Assembly (NCBI GenBank): GCA_900491605.1
Contig: UESW01000047.1
Location: 62,001-126,000 of the forward strand
Reading direction: 5' to 3'
Length of the DNA stretch: 64,000 nucleotides
Origin: Calamus simplicifolius
Lineage: Eukaryota; Streptophyta; Magnoliopsida; Arecales; Arecaceae
The notes beneath the pieces are model-generated. The model worked only from the letters and a program-made list of their open reading frames with translations. It was not told the origin of the DNA and made no database searches. Position numbers and translations under genes: made by a program. Position 1 is the first letter of the stretch. Each line of letters starts with the position of its first letter. Below are positions 46,692 to 57,112 of this stretch, in pieces.

Positions 46692-46872
46692 ACGATCAAG
46701 CCATTACGATCCGAAACTGCGGTTATCAACGCTACCTGATCCGATGGCAGGATCGCTCCGAATCTGATGATTCATGGATTACTCGAAAGGACCTACAACA
46801 CCTTGACCCAGACCTACTAGAGAGATACCAGAGTCAGAATGACCATACTCGACGGGGTCGAGTTCTTCCCAC
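46673..46872 (+). pseudogene. Chromodomain, chromovirus
   Basis: In the frame one base off from the integrase end, the sequence is open: IERILDDQAITIR, YQRYLIRWQDRSESDDSWIT, then LDPDLLERYQSQND. The Y-L-I-R-W and S-W-I-T blocks mark a chromodomain, which in chromoviruses directs integration to chosen chromatin. The domain has no stop, but one frameshift near 46675-46690 separates it from integrase. Confidence 0.75.
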
Positions 46873-46882
46873 CCCGGAGAAT

Positions 46883-48223
46883 TGGTGCGGGCACCAGGAT
46901 CAAGCAGAGGATTCTTAACCCTCTGTGGATATCTGATTAGTTATGATTCAAGTCTTGAGTTGGAAATAAAGTTTAGTTTATTTTGAGTCTCGTCCAGTTC
47001 ATTTTATTCTAAATTGAGTCATATCCAGTTCAGTTTATTTTAATATGAGTCCTATAGTAAGTTCATCAGCTTACAAGAGGAGACATCAGTATTGGAGCAG
47101 AAGACAAGGCCATCACAATCAGACAGAGCAGCTGCTAAATTCAAGTTGGTGTCACACCTACTTCAAGCAGCCCACATGCCACCTAGCAGAGCAAGCAACC
47201 TTTTCGATCTGGATGATCATTTTCCTCATCTGGCCGATGCTATTTTATGCCAAATTAAGCTATCGCTGATTGCATCTAGAAGATCACCTTCCTCATCTAG
47301 ATACTGCAGATTTCATGCCAAATTATGCTGCCGCTGATTGCATCTCAATCATATCTAGAAGATCACCTGTCTCATCTGGACGCCACAGATTTCATGCCGA
47401 ATCCAGCTGCCGCTGATTGCATCTAGAAGATCACCTTCCTCATCTGGATGCGGCAGATTTTATGCCAAATTTGATTAGGGTGCCTTTTTTCTTTTCTCTC
47501 TTTCCATATCTGTATTTTCTTGGGCCTCAAGTCTCTTGCTCTATAAAAGAGACCCTCTTGTATGAATGATGTATCTTTATTATTAATCAATCAATCCAAG
47601 TTTTGAGTTATTGTGATTTTTGTTAATTGGTTCTCTGGTGCTCTTGTTTTCCTCCTTCTACGTGTGCCAACATCCCAAGTCTCCAGGAGAAACCCTGGCC
47701 ACCACCTTTGTCTTCCAATAGTGGACGCCCAAGAGCCCTTGGCCGGCCTTCCCTTTTCTCTACTCCTTCCTTGTCTCTTTGCCTCTATTCTAAATTTTCT
47801 CTATTATTCTTTAACCCTTGTATGGTGATCTTGCAGATCCCTTAGTAGCCACGAATCTAGAATTCAAGGTGATCGTCATCCAGGTCAGCGGATATTGGCC
47901 GCAGATCCGTGGGCTCAAGGCTCGATCATCTAGGATGCATCCGCCAGGCAGAGTAATCCCTTCAACACTTTGATCTTTCCCCTCTTGCCAGGTACACCCC
48001 TCTAATCTACTAGTAACTTTATTATAGGAGAGCAAGCCCTACCGGGGCTTCTTAGCCTCGGCAGTCCTTCTTCTTTATTTTTTAGGAACTGTTTCATGTG
48101 CGGATTTACTGTGAATTTTTCTGAATCCCTCTTAGGCTATTACTTTGGAAGAATAATCAACTGCAATTATTAATCATTAAAAAAAAAAAAAAAATTACTT
48201 ACATGTGAATCGGTCCTGCATCA
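46883..48223 (+). repeat. 3' LTR of the chromovirus
   Basis: This 1341-bp LTR pairs with 40025-41353 and is followed by AATAG. It carries the same internal tandem units (about 47210-47470). No strong polypurine tract precedes it, only CCCCGGAGAAT. Confidence 0.92.
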
Positions 48224-51018
48224 AATAGTTCATGAATAACATAGTGGTGATGGAAGTTGAAAGTCAAATTCCTCAAATTGAAGTCTTCTTGCTTTGATCT
48301 TGACGAAAGAAGTCATTTCTAGCAATAACTCCCATTTAGTGGTGGTTTTGCTTATAGCTCCTTATAGGGTTGATCTATGTGATGATGGTGGACAATGGCA
48401 AAACAACACCCTCTTAGATTCAACTGTTGTAAGAATTTACCCCTCCTAATTTTAGAAAATCTCTTAGAAGTCTTAGCACTCCTTGTGGTTTTTTTTAAAA
48501 TTTTGGGAGGTGAGAGGGGGGTTGGCGGAGCAATTCCCGTAAGGACTTCGAAGTCTTGTTTTTTAGAAAGTTAAATTCAACAAATTAACTAGGGATGGCA
48601 ATATTTTCCGTTTGGCCGTTTATCCGCCCGGTACCATTTTTAATGGATCGAGGAATCCCTGGTCTAAATGGCTTAATGGGTAATGGGGATTACTTGTTAA
48701 TGGCTAAACAGGTAAATAGCCCGGGGATGGTATTCTCTGCCCCATCCCCATTTATCCATCCCCATCCCTGTTAGCTTTAATATAATATATTTAAATTTTA
48801 ATAGCTTCGCTTAATCGCTTTTCTTTATTTTAAAAAAAAAAGATATCTTTTTATTTTTGCTTCTTAAATTGCCTTTAATAACATCCTTGGCTTGTTATTA
48901 GCTTCTTTTAACATTTGAATATATTCTTTTTTGCAGTTGTTGCGTTGGAAATTTTTATTTTCTCCGTTGTTAATGTTTTCTTTCTCACTTTTGTTCTCTT
49001 CTTCCTTATCCAAGAAAGAGAGGATTTTTTTTTTTTTTTTAAATTTCATTTGTAAACTCCTTTGCTTTCATTTTGAAGACTTTATTTTCACTTCTAAAAA
49101 AAAATAGAGCATCAGATGTTTCAACTTTCAATAAACTCGGCAAGTCAGATTGAGGGAGAGTTAATTCAAAGAAAAAATGGGCAGTCGTTAGAAGTTAATT
49201 CAAAGAGCTTCATCAGATTTTTCTATTAGTATTTTCTTAATTTTCTTAATAAATTATAAATTTAATAAAATAATTTTATTTTTTTATATAAACGGCCAAA
49301 CAGGTACCTAGTGGATATCCGTTTACTCGGCCGAGTATCTCCATCTTCGCCCCGTTAACTATAATGGCTTAATGGAGCAGAAAACAGAAATATTTTTTCT
49401 AACAGGAACGAAGACCGGTATAGGCTGCCCCGGGCCATCCCCGGCCGTTTCTATCCCTAAAATTAACTACCTTGTACAACCTCTTGTTTGAATGATTAGT
49501 AGCCAACTACACTTACTCCAAATGTTCGTGTACAATTTGTTTGTTGGATTTTGGTCGATGTATCACCATTAGCCATATTGATCAATCTATGTTAAGTTTA
49601 TGTGTAAATATTTATAATCTACTGAGTTGTTATAAAATCCAATGGAAGGATCACATGTTCTTTGCCTAAGAATACATTCACTCACATTTTGTTTTTGATA
49701 ATGATACATTAATCCCTCATTTTCAATCTCTTTTCAGACCTATTCTTGCCTATCAAACTTTAAAACTTCCAATTTTGGTTCACAAACATGCACATTGAAG
49801 ATAGCATGGTTAAGAATTAAAATTTATGCTAGATTTTCCATGGACAAGACTTGTGTTCCTTGGTCTGCACCCCTCTCCCTGGTTTGTGTTGGCAATAGGG
49901 CCTAGGATCAAACCTAGATTAGAAAAGGTGAGATTCCCACCACCATATATCTTACAAATACAAAAGCATATATTAGATCTTTCAATAACTTTGGATATTT
50001 TGCAAATGTTGAGTAGTATCACCTCACTCCACAAATCACATCTCATGTGCCAAGAAGGCATGATGGTACTACAACAAGTGGGATGTATGGATCGAAGTCA
50101 TTTTTTGACATCAATGAAACATGCCAAAGATTATGCATGTGCTGAGTTTTGATGGAGGGATAATAATGAATTTGCATGTGAAGCATAAAAATATGGTGAT
50201 ATTTCATTGTATTTCTCAAAGGAGAAAAAAACACCATATCAGCATGCATGGAATTTATGATCTTGTTTTGTACTTGACTTGAGAGTTTATAATATGTCTA
50301 ATAAGTTAGCTACAAACAAGGCAATAATAAAAATTCTGAAGTGCTTACTAATCTTTCTAGCCATCAGTATTATCAAACTTATGTTATTACTCTGGTTTAC
50401 ATGGTTTCTTGGATCATTTATTTGTGCTCTACATTAAGAACTTTTACTAGTTTGGCCTATTTCTATGGTATTTTACTGTTTTAATTCTACTAATAATTTG
50501 TCTAGTCATTGGGATATATGCTTTGCTTAAATAGAATTGGTTATTCCATGGTTGCCTTCTGGATTGCCATTTTTTGATCAAGATATATTTCAACTATCTT
50601 CTTAAAAAAGATGAGATTTCAGTTGGCTGGTGACTGGAAATGAATAATGGAAACCTGGGTCAATGGCACAATTAAAGGCCTTCAAGTTGAATATCCAGCG
50701 AATTTTCGATTGAAGGGTTGTGCTACTATACTGAAATATCTAATAACTTAATTTCTTATCAAGGTATCATTTAAGGGAGATTTGGTAGATAATATATAGC
50801 CTACATGGCAATCAATGCTTCTAAATGCAAATTTGGTGCTCAATTTGTTTGATCAGCTGAGGTTGAGTTTCCTAGGGATTCCATATATCATGATTATTTT
50901 ATTTTTAATATTATATTTATATATTTATTGATTATCTTTTTGTTGAGAGGAGGGGCCGTGGAGGCATATGGGCAATTAGGATATTCATAAGTGGATTTTA
51001 ACTTATTTTAAGCTAAGG
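48224..51018. repeat. Segmental duplication, copy 2, block b
   Basis: This block matches 1374-4144. It includes the second hAT-type copy and no recognised gene. TAAGG at 51014-51018 is the intact target site used by the Tat element in copy 1. Confidence 0.9.
48590..49459. mobile_element. Non-autonomous hAT-type DNA transposon, copy 2
   Basis: TAGGGATGG at the left and TATCCCTA at the right, flanked by AAATTAAC (48582-48589 and 49460-49467). It is the same insertion as 1741-2593. Over the first 120 bases the two copies differ at about 20 sites, nearly all transitions, far more than the surrounding duplicated DNA. Confidence 0.85.
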
Positions 51019-52782
51019 GATTGCCTTTAACATATTAAGCTTATTTGAGCATTTATGAGCCTCAGTTAATGGCTTTCTACCTCCCCTAATCATCAGGACT
51101 TCATTTGGATTATCTTGCATTAGTTCCCATATTAAACCTTTGTAGTTGCTCTTTCTATGTTGTTTATATCATTTGCTTACCTTTCTTTATGTTAGTTCTC
51201 AAATCTATCCCTCTAGTTTTCTACATATTTACTGCTATGAAAGTTCATCGTGCCGAGAACCAGTAGTGTTTCAGTGCCAGACTGGTACTAACCAACGATA
51301 TACCAATCACCTTATACTGAACCAACGATATATTGATTAATTGAACCGAAAGGTTCCAACCTATCAACCATCCCATACTGAGCCGAAGTGAGAAGTTCGT
51401 CATGGTACGAGGCAATTTGATATGGTGCAAAGTCAGTATAAGATTGGAATGGGTAAGAGGAAACGGTTTTGAATTATATAGGATGGTTTAAAGTGGTATT
51501 GGTTCTGTACCATTTTAAAATGTTGAACTATACCAGTTCCACACAATTATGATTTAGAATGGCCTATACCAAATGGCTCCTAATGATTCGGTTGATATGG
51601 TGCAAAGTCAGTATAAGATTGGAATGGGTAAGAGGAAACGGTTTTGAATTATATAGGATGGTTTAAAGTGGTATTGGTTCTGTACCATTTTAAATGTTGA
51701 ACTATACCAGTTCCACACAATTATGATTTAGAATGGCCTATACCAAATGGCTCCTAATGATTCGGCATACCTTGCCCTATCAACATCACCTCTGATATAT
51801 CCATATGTATAGCATCTAAAAATTCCAGACAGTAGAATATAAGTACGTGGCAAACTGATAATAAAGCCTGTTCTTACACTGGTATCGGTGTATTTGACAT
51901 CTATATCCTGAAGTACCCCATGCATTATATACTTCATTGATTTTGGAGAGAGGTACCTTGACTACAATGGTGTATGATACATTTGCATGCCTTTTATTAG
52001 ATAGGACTTTATAAATGGTAACTACTTTAGGCTGCTTTATGTGCTACTTGTCTGGCATTTACAACATGTTCATGCACTGATTAACTTCTTGTTGCAAGAC
52101 TCTTGACATAAATTTCATCCATCATTTTTCCCATGAGCTTATGTTTCTATAAGTTTCATACTCGAAGAACCATTAAAATAGTTTGTGTTTATTCCAACCA
52201 CGCCAGTAAAGGATTAAAAGAGGCTTGTGTTTTCATCTTTTATTTCTTGTTTTCAAAGGTAATGGGTGGAGGACCAAAGCATCTAAAGAAGCTTGTTTCT
52301 TTTAGCTAGTACTTTGTCTATGATTTCTTGTGCTTTAATCATATAGCATCATTTATCAAATGTTATTGGGTCCTGTAATTATGATGATAAAAAGACAGAA
52401 GAACATTATGATAATATTTATCTCCATTATGTCATTGCGTTTAATTCCACCTAAAAGAAGCTAAACGCCATGTCTATCTCTGATATACCCTGTGAATGCC
52501 AACTGTACTCTTTTATGCTTGAAATTCTTTTGTCACCACAATGCAGTACGCATGTAAGGCTTTCAGCATTGTTTTAAACAGCTCGGTTGTTCAGATCTAA
52601 CCTTGATCAGTGTGGTCATATTATATATATACATTCTTCTGATTTATTTATTATGAGTCTTGTATAACTTAATTTGTAACATTTTAAATACTCAGCAAGC
52701 TTGTTGGTGCATGGTGTATAGAAATTTCCTTAACTTTTATGATCCAACATCTCTGCACGGTTAGAACATACGCTTCTTTTTG
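51014..52782. repeat. Segmental duplication, copy 2, block c
   Basis: This block matches 14581-16156, the upstream and 5'-UTR intron region of the F-box gene, but no F-box coding sequence follows. Similarity ends at CTTCTTTTTG (52782). A 175-bp stretch is tandemly doubled here only (51418-51592 and 51593-51767). Confidence 0.9.
51418..51767. repeat. 175-bp tandem duplication private to copy 2
   Basis: Two adjacent units begin TGATATGGTGCAAAGTCAG and are almost identical. One A is lost from an A-run in the second unit. Copy 1 has a single unit near 14988-15165. The doubling therefore happened after the segmental duplication. Confidence 0.85.
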
Positions 52783-52883
52783 TGTCATGGTTGTAGTCAT
52801 GTTGGAAGAGGCAATACCAACTTCGTTCCCCAATCTTCGATTTTTCTTTCATAGATTTAGGCCATTGATCATATCAAATGCAA

Positions 52884-53115
52884 AAAGGTAAATCCATAGG
52901 ATAACTTTTTTTATTCTTATTTGGAGGGATAACCGGCTATTCCTGCATTTTCTAGGGAATAAATTGAGGGGATATCCTATGATTAACCATGGTTAACCAT
53001 GGATTATCCCTTTGGTTAACTTAATTCCCAGCTATCCCTTATAGTTATGGCTTTTGGGAATAAAAAGGAATATTTCCTGGATATCCCCTCTTATCCCCTA
53101 TTTCAAATACTACCT
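52884..53115. mobile_element. Degenerate Tourist-like MITE
   Basis: The stretch with GGTTAACCATGG and TTATCCCCTATTTCAAATACTACC resembles the body and right end of the MITEs at 56225-56821. The right terminus CAAATACTACC is followed by TAA. The left terminus is not clear, so it may be truncated. No coding sequence. Confidence 0.5.
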
Positions 53116-53320
53116 AAAGGTTCATCCATTCCCCAGAATCATCTAGCTTGTACAAATTCCTATGGCATCACTTGTGAGTTTTAAAACTTAATGACTATTG
53201 CGCTAAGTGCCTTGTGTGGTGTAGATTATCATTTTAGCAAATACTTGTATTTGCCCTCACGAATCTACCCATTGTTTCTATCAAGAACGACACATAAATA
53301 TTATTCTTGATTTTTTTAAT

Positions 53321-53478
53321 TATTCAGAAATGTTGAAGTCCAACGCCTAGTCCACATTTTTTTGAAATTTAACTTTCTGTGTTACTTAAACATTTTTTTA
53401 GTTATTCAGAAATGTTGAAGTCCAATGCCTAGTCCACATTTTCCTGAAATTTAACTTTCTGTGTTACTTGAACATTAC
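53321..53478. repeat. 82-bp direct duplication
   Basis: Two adjacent units start TATTCAGAAATGTTGAAGTCC and end near TTTCTGTGTTACTT. They differ at a few positions. No coding sense is evident. Confidence 0.8.
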
Positions 53479-53479
53479 C

Positions 53480-54396
53480 CTTTGAAATTAAACAACAACA
53501 AAGTTTTATTTTTGAATTCTAAATCAAAAACTTGGAGGTCGAAATTACTCACATTTGTCAATAGATATACCCTAATTAAATCTGTTCTATTTGTGTCCTT
53601 TGAAATTAAACAACAACAAAGCTTCTTTCACTGGTTTGAAAGAACTTTTAGAAAATTTTTATGGGGAAATAACGATAATAATTAGATTATTCATACTGTC
53701 TCATGAGAGATTACCCTCTCATTTGTCAATAGATTTATCCTAATTAAATTAGTTATGTGTTCTGTGCCTATGGATATCTTATTTAACACAGTTGTTCTTT
53801 AAAGCTTCATTCACTGGCTTGAAAGGACTATTACAAACTTCTTAATTATGGGAAAAGAACAGTAATAAGCAAACTATTCATGTTATCTCATAGGAGCTTA
53901 TTTGCAAACCTAAAGATTATGGGGGGTTTTGATATCTCATATACTCAAAAATGCTGATCAACACCCGTATGTAAGATTGCATATAAGATTATGCTTTACC
54001 CTAACCGCTTACTTTTCAAAATTTTTAGGGGAATTGGGTTGAGCCTAATCCACCAACGATATCTTCTCTCATATCATGGGGTTTTATTTGGTCCATTGAG
54101 AATAGGAGTAGAATAAACATCATGTCCTAACCATATATTTCAACCATTCCTTTACGCATTCAGCCATTGATCTTTAATTCTATAGTAATGGGAGAATTCC
54201 TTATAGTTGATAGCATATTAAATGCTAATGAATGTTGAAATCTAAATTTATTAATTTTTTTCTTCTGCAAGAGAACCTTAGATGAGATAATTACCAATCC
54301 AACTTTAGGTTGAATCATGAAGATAAAGTATATTGAAGGTCAAACTATATATCCAAGGTGGAAGACAAAGGAGGTTTATAGGAATCTACTTTCAAG

Positions 54397-54449
<53 letters not shown>

Positions 54450-54640
54450 GGGTACGGTTATCAAGGGTTTGAAAAATCAAAGTTCATTCTTGATGTCTAC
54501 ACTTATTTGGAGGTTAATCTATGAAGGCCTACCAATTAGTATTCTTTTATCTTTCAGAATTCCATCCATTCAATCACAGTGTGCTAGGTGTATCCAAGAT
54601 AATAAAACTTGAAAGCATTTTTTCTTCTCTTATAAAAATT
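53480..54640 (+). mobile_element. LINE reverse-transcriptase remnant
   Basis: On the plus strand 53545-53685 reads VNRYTLIKSVL, then HWFERTFRKFLWG, matching the end of plant LINE RTs (R-L-T-L-I-K-S-V-L and F-L-W-G). A second, more decayed version of the same part lies at about 53700-53970 and ends in YGGFDIS-like sequence. Near 54575-54635, CARCIQDNKT, a stop and KHFFFSY fits the zf-RVT zinc-binding end. The endonuclease and RT core are missing. An AT microsatellite (54400-54445) interrupts it. Confidence 0.5.
54400..54445. repeat. (AT)n microsatellite
   Basis: About 22 uninterrupted AT units inside the LINE remnant. Confidence 0.97.
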
Positions 54641-54712
54641 TAAAAACTTATATGGCTGATCCAGCGTCGTTAGAATAAAAGGTAACAGCAGCTAACTGAG
54701 ATCACCATATCT

Positions 54713-55612
54713 CAACCTCGAGGACCCCCTCCGGTCTCGGGGTGCACCTGCATTATCTCACCCTCGAGACCTCCTCCGATCTCGAGGTGGGATCGCCATA
54801 TCTCAACCCCGAGACCCCCCTTCCGGTCTCGGGGTGCACCAGCATTATCCCACCCCCGAGACCCCCACTGGTCTCGGGGTGGGATCACCATATCTCGACC
54901 CCGAGACCCCCATCCGGTCTCGGGGTGCACCTGCATTATCTCACCCCCGAGACCCCCTCCTGTCTCGGGGTGGGATCGCCATATCTCGACCCCGAGACCC
55001 CCCTTCCGGTCTCGGGGTGCACCAGCATTATCCCACCCCCGAGACCCCCGCCGGTCTCGGGGTGGGATCGCCATATCTCGAACCCGAGACCCCCCTCCGG
55101 TCTCGAGGTGCACTAGCACCATCTCACCCCCGAGCCCCCTCTGGTCTCGGGGTGGGATCACCATATCTCGACCCCAAGATCCCCCTCCGGTCTCGGGGTG
55201 CACCAGCACCATCTCACCCCCGAGACCCCCTCCGGTCTCGGGGTGGGATCACCATATCTCGACCCCGAGACCCCCTCCGGTCTCGGGGTGCACCTGCATT
55301 ATCTCATCCCCGAGACCCCCTCCGATCTCGGGGTGGGATCGCCATATCTCGACCCCAAGACCCCCCTTCCGGTCTCAGGGTGCACCAGCATCATCTCACC
55401 CCCGAGACCCCCGCCGGTCTCGGGGTGGGATCGCCATATCTCGACCCCGAGACCTCCCTCCGGTCTCGGGGTGCACCAGCACCATCTCACCCCTGAGACC
55501 CCTGCCGGTCTCGGGGTGGGATCGCCATATCTCGACCCCGAGACCCCCCTCTGGTCCCGGGGTGCACCAGCACCATCTCACCCCCGGACCCCTCCGGTCT
55601 CGGGGTGCGCGG
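54713..55612. repeat. Tandem array D: GC-rich 10-bp-stem hairpins
   Basis: About ten copies of a dimer near 91 bases. Each half has CCCCGAGACC, a 5-8 base C/T-rich loop and GGTCTCGGGG, a perfect 10-bp stem in the best units. The halves alternate linkers TGCACCAGCATTATCTCAC and TGGGATCGCCATATCTCGA. Frames stay open on both strands because of the repeat; they are not genes. Confidence 0.9.
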
Positions 55613-55960
55613 GTATCATCAGCGATTAGCACGCGGACCATCTTTCGAACCAAATGACAGCTCCGGGCCACCCGGCGCGCCCATGTGATTCTCCGTGCAC
55701 CCGTGATTGCTTGCAGCCATGCCTCATAACGGCGTATGGTGCACTGCATGTTCCTGTGCATGACTGTGCTCCGTTACGGCGTACGATTCACTACCACTTG
55801 CCACTGTGCGCGGTCATGTCAAGCAACGGCGCGCACCAAATACAACCGCGGCTGCAAGACACATGTAATGCCATGTTGGCTGGTAGCGCGGGATGCCTCT
55901 GACACGCACAGTGATGGTATGACAGCAATCTTCCGGAATAGTAAGACATGATATTGGGAC
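55613..55960. other. Unique part of the probable solo LTR
   Basis: No gene is seen. The sequence contains several spaced ACGGCG and TACGGCGTA words (55731-55830) and leads to the TATA box at about 55964. Confidence 0.5.
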
Positions 55961-56224
55961 AGGTATAAAAACACGCGCCCGCACTGTAAGTAGGGATCCG
56001 AACTCTGATTTTCTAGCTTTCTTCCTCCTCGCAAAACCCTAACTGTCTCAGCTCCCTTTCGCTGAGTGGTTCTTGTCTGATCCCAAGTAACTGACTTGAG
56101 CGTCGGAGGGTCCCTACCGGAACATCCGGTCTTCGGGGACTTTTCTTGTAGGAGTCCGGAGAGAAGGACGTCCGTCTTCCCCGACGTTTAAAGAAGGTGA
56201 CTTGGCACCATCAAAAACTATTTA

Positions 56225-56821
56225 GGTAGTGTTTGATAGAAAAATAGCTATTTTTGGATAAGTGTACATAATAGAGTTTATCTAGGGGATAGCTGAGAGA
56301 ATAACCAATGTTTTATAATAACAGTTTTGCCCTCAAGGGATAAGTTCAAAAAAAAATAGCTATTCCTCCAGTCCTTAGGGTGTGTTTGATATGATGGATA
56401 AGGGAGGATATCCCCTAAATATCCCTCCTTATTCCCAAATGCTATAGCTACAGGGGATAGTGCTGAAAAAGTTTAACTAGAGGGGATAACCCATATTTAA
56501 CCATGGGTTATCTCCTGAACTTATTCCCTAGAGAACCTAGGAATAACTAAAGTTATCCCTTGATGGCAGAGCGGTAATTTTAAAAAGGTGCTTATCCCCT
56601 CAGCTATCCCCTGGATAAATGCTATCCTGTACATTTATCCAGGGATAGCCAAAAAGCTATCAAACACAGCCTTAGGGAATAAGTTCAGGGGATAACTCAT
56701 GGTTATGAGTTATTCCCTTTGGTTAACTTTTTTTTCAGCTATCCTTCGTAGTTATAGCTTTTGAAAATAAAAAAGGATATCCAGGGAATATTTCCTCTTA
56801 TTCCCTATTTCAAACACACCC
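56225..56821. mobile_element. Tourist-like MITE, outer copy
   Basis: Left end GGTAGTGTTTGATAG after TTA (56222-56224). Right end TTTCAAACACACCC, inverted, followed by TTT where TTA is expected. It has no coding capacity. It is interrupted by a second related MITE at 56378-56671. The GTGTTTGA termini and 3-bp target fit the Tourist (PIF/Harbinger) group. Confidence 0.6.
56378..56671. mobile_element. Tourist-like MITE, nested copy
   Basis: Ends GGGTGTGTTTGATA and TATCAAACACAGCC match as inverted repeats at 13 of 14 positions. They are flanked by TTA at 56375-56377 and 56672-56674. The 294-bp body is rich in GGGGATA/TATCCCC inverted words. The 3-bp TTA duplication is that of PIF/Harbinger transposases. 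Confidence 0.75.
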
Positions 56822-57112
56822 TTTGGGGTCTTATGAAAGATGGATATATTGTGCACATTCACTCCATAAGAATTCCTTCTTATGAAGTTTAAATCCAATA
56901 ATTATATAGCTTTCTCCCAATCATTATGGATTTATATACCTTATGGAATCTATAGAAGGCAAAGAATGAAGATCTTTTTACTCCTCAGAGTTATTCATAA
57001 TGCTTTATGTCAAGTAAATTTTACAATCAGGGATCTATACACATTGCTAGAATTTGGGATTGTTCTCCCTTGCTTTATGGGATCTATTACCAACTTTAAT
57101 CTCTTGGCAACC
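56822..57112. other. Short intergenic stretch
   Basis: An 81-residue frame (56882-57127) is present but resembles no family. Otherwise nothing is recognised before the SIRE-like LTR. Confidence 0.4.

Larger units (their letters stand above)
40025..48223 (+). mobile_element. Ty3/gypsy chromovirus, complete but decayed
   Basis: LTRs at 40025-41353 and 46883-48223 (TGGTGCGG to CTGCATCA) are flanked by AATAG (40020-40024 and 48224-48228). The empty site is at 1374-1378. A TGGTATCAGAGC initiator-Met primer site is at 41357. Gag, protease, RT, RNase H, integrase and a C-terminal chromodomain are recognisable in order, which makes it a chromovirus. The RT and chromodomain resemble Galadriel-type elements, but this clade call is tentative. 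Frames are broken at many points, and the protease catalytic Asp is Asn. LTRs differ at about 5.5 percent over 310 bases. Confidence 0.93.
54648..56213 (+). mobile_element. Probable solo LTR of another Tat-type element
   Basis: The right part (55960-56213) has a TATAAAAACACG TATA box, a leader-like stretch, and TTGAGCGTCGGAGGGTCCC, close to TTGGGCATCGGAGGGTCTT in the LTRs at 20356 and 26832. It ends CACCATCA. AAAAC follows (56214-56218) and also occurs at 54643-54647, a possible target duplication. In that case the left end starts TT, not TG, so the left boundary is uncertain. The 5' half is filled by a GC-rich hairpin array. No coding region or second LTR is nearby. Confidence 0.55.

Noticed and set aside
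54712..55761. Open frames of 120-220 residues on both strands in the GC-rich array
   Set aside because: Translation of a hairpin repeat with few stop codons. No start context, domain or neighbour supports a gene.
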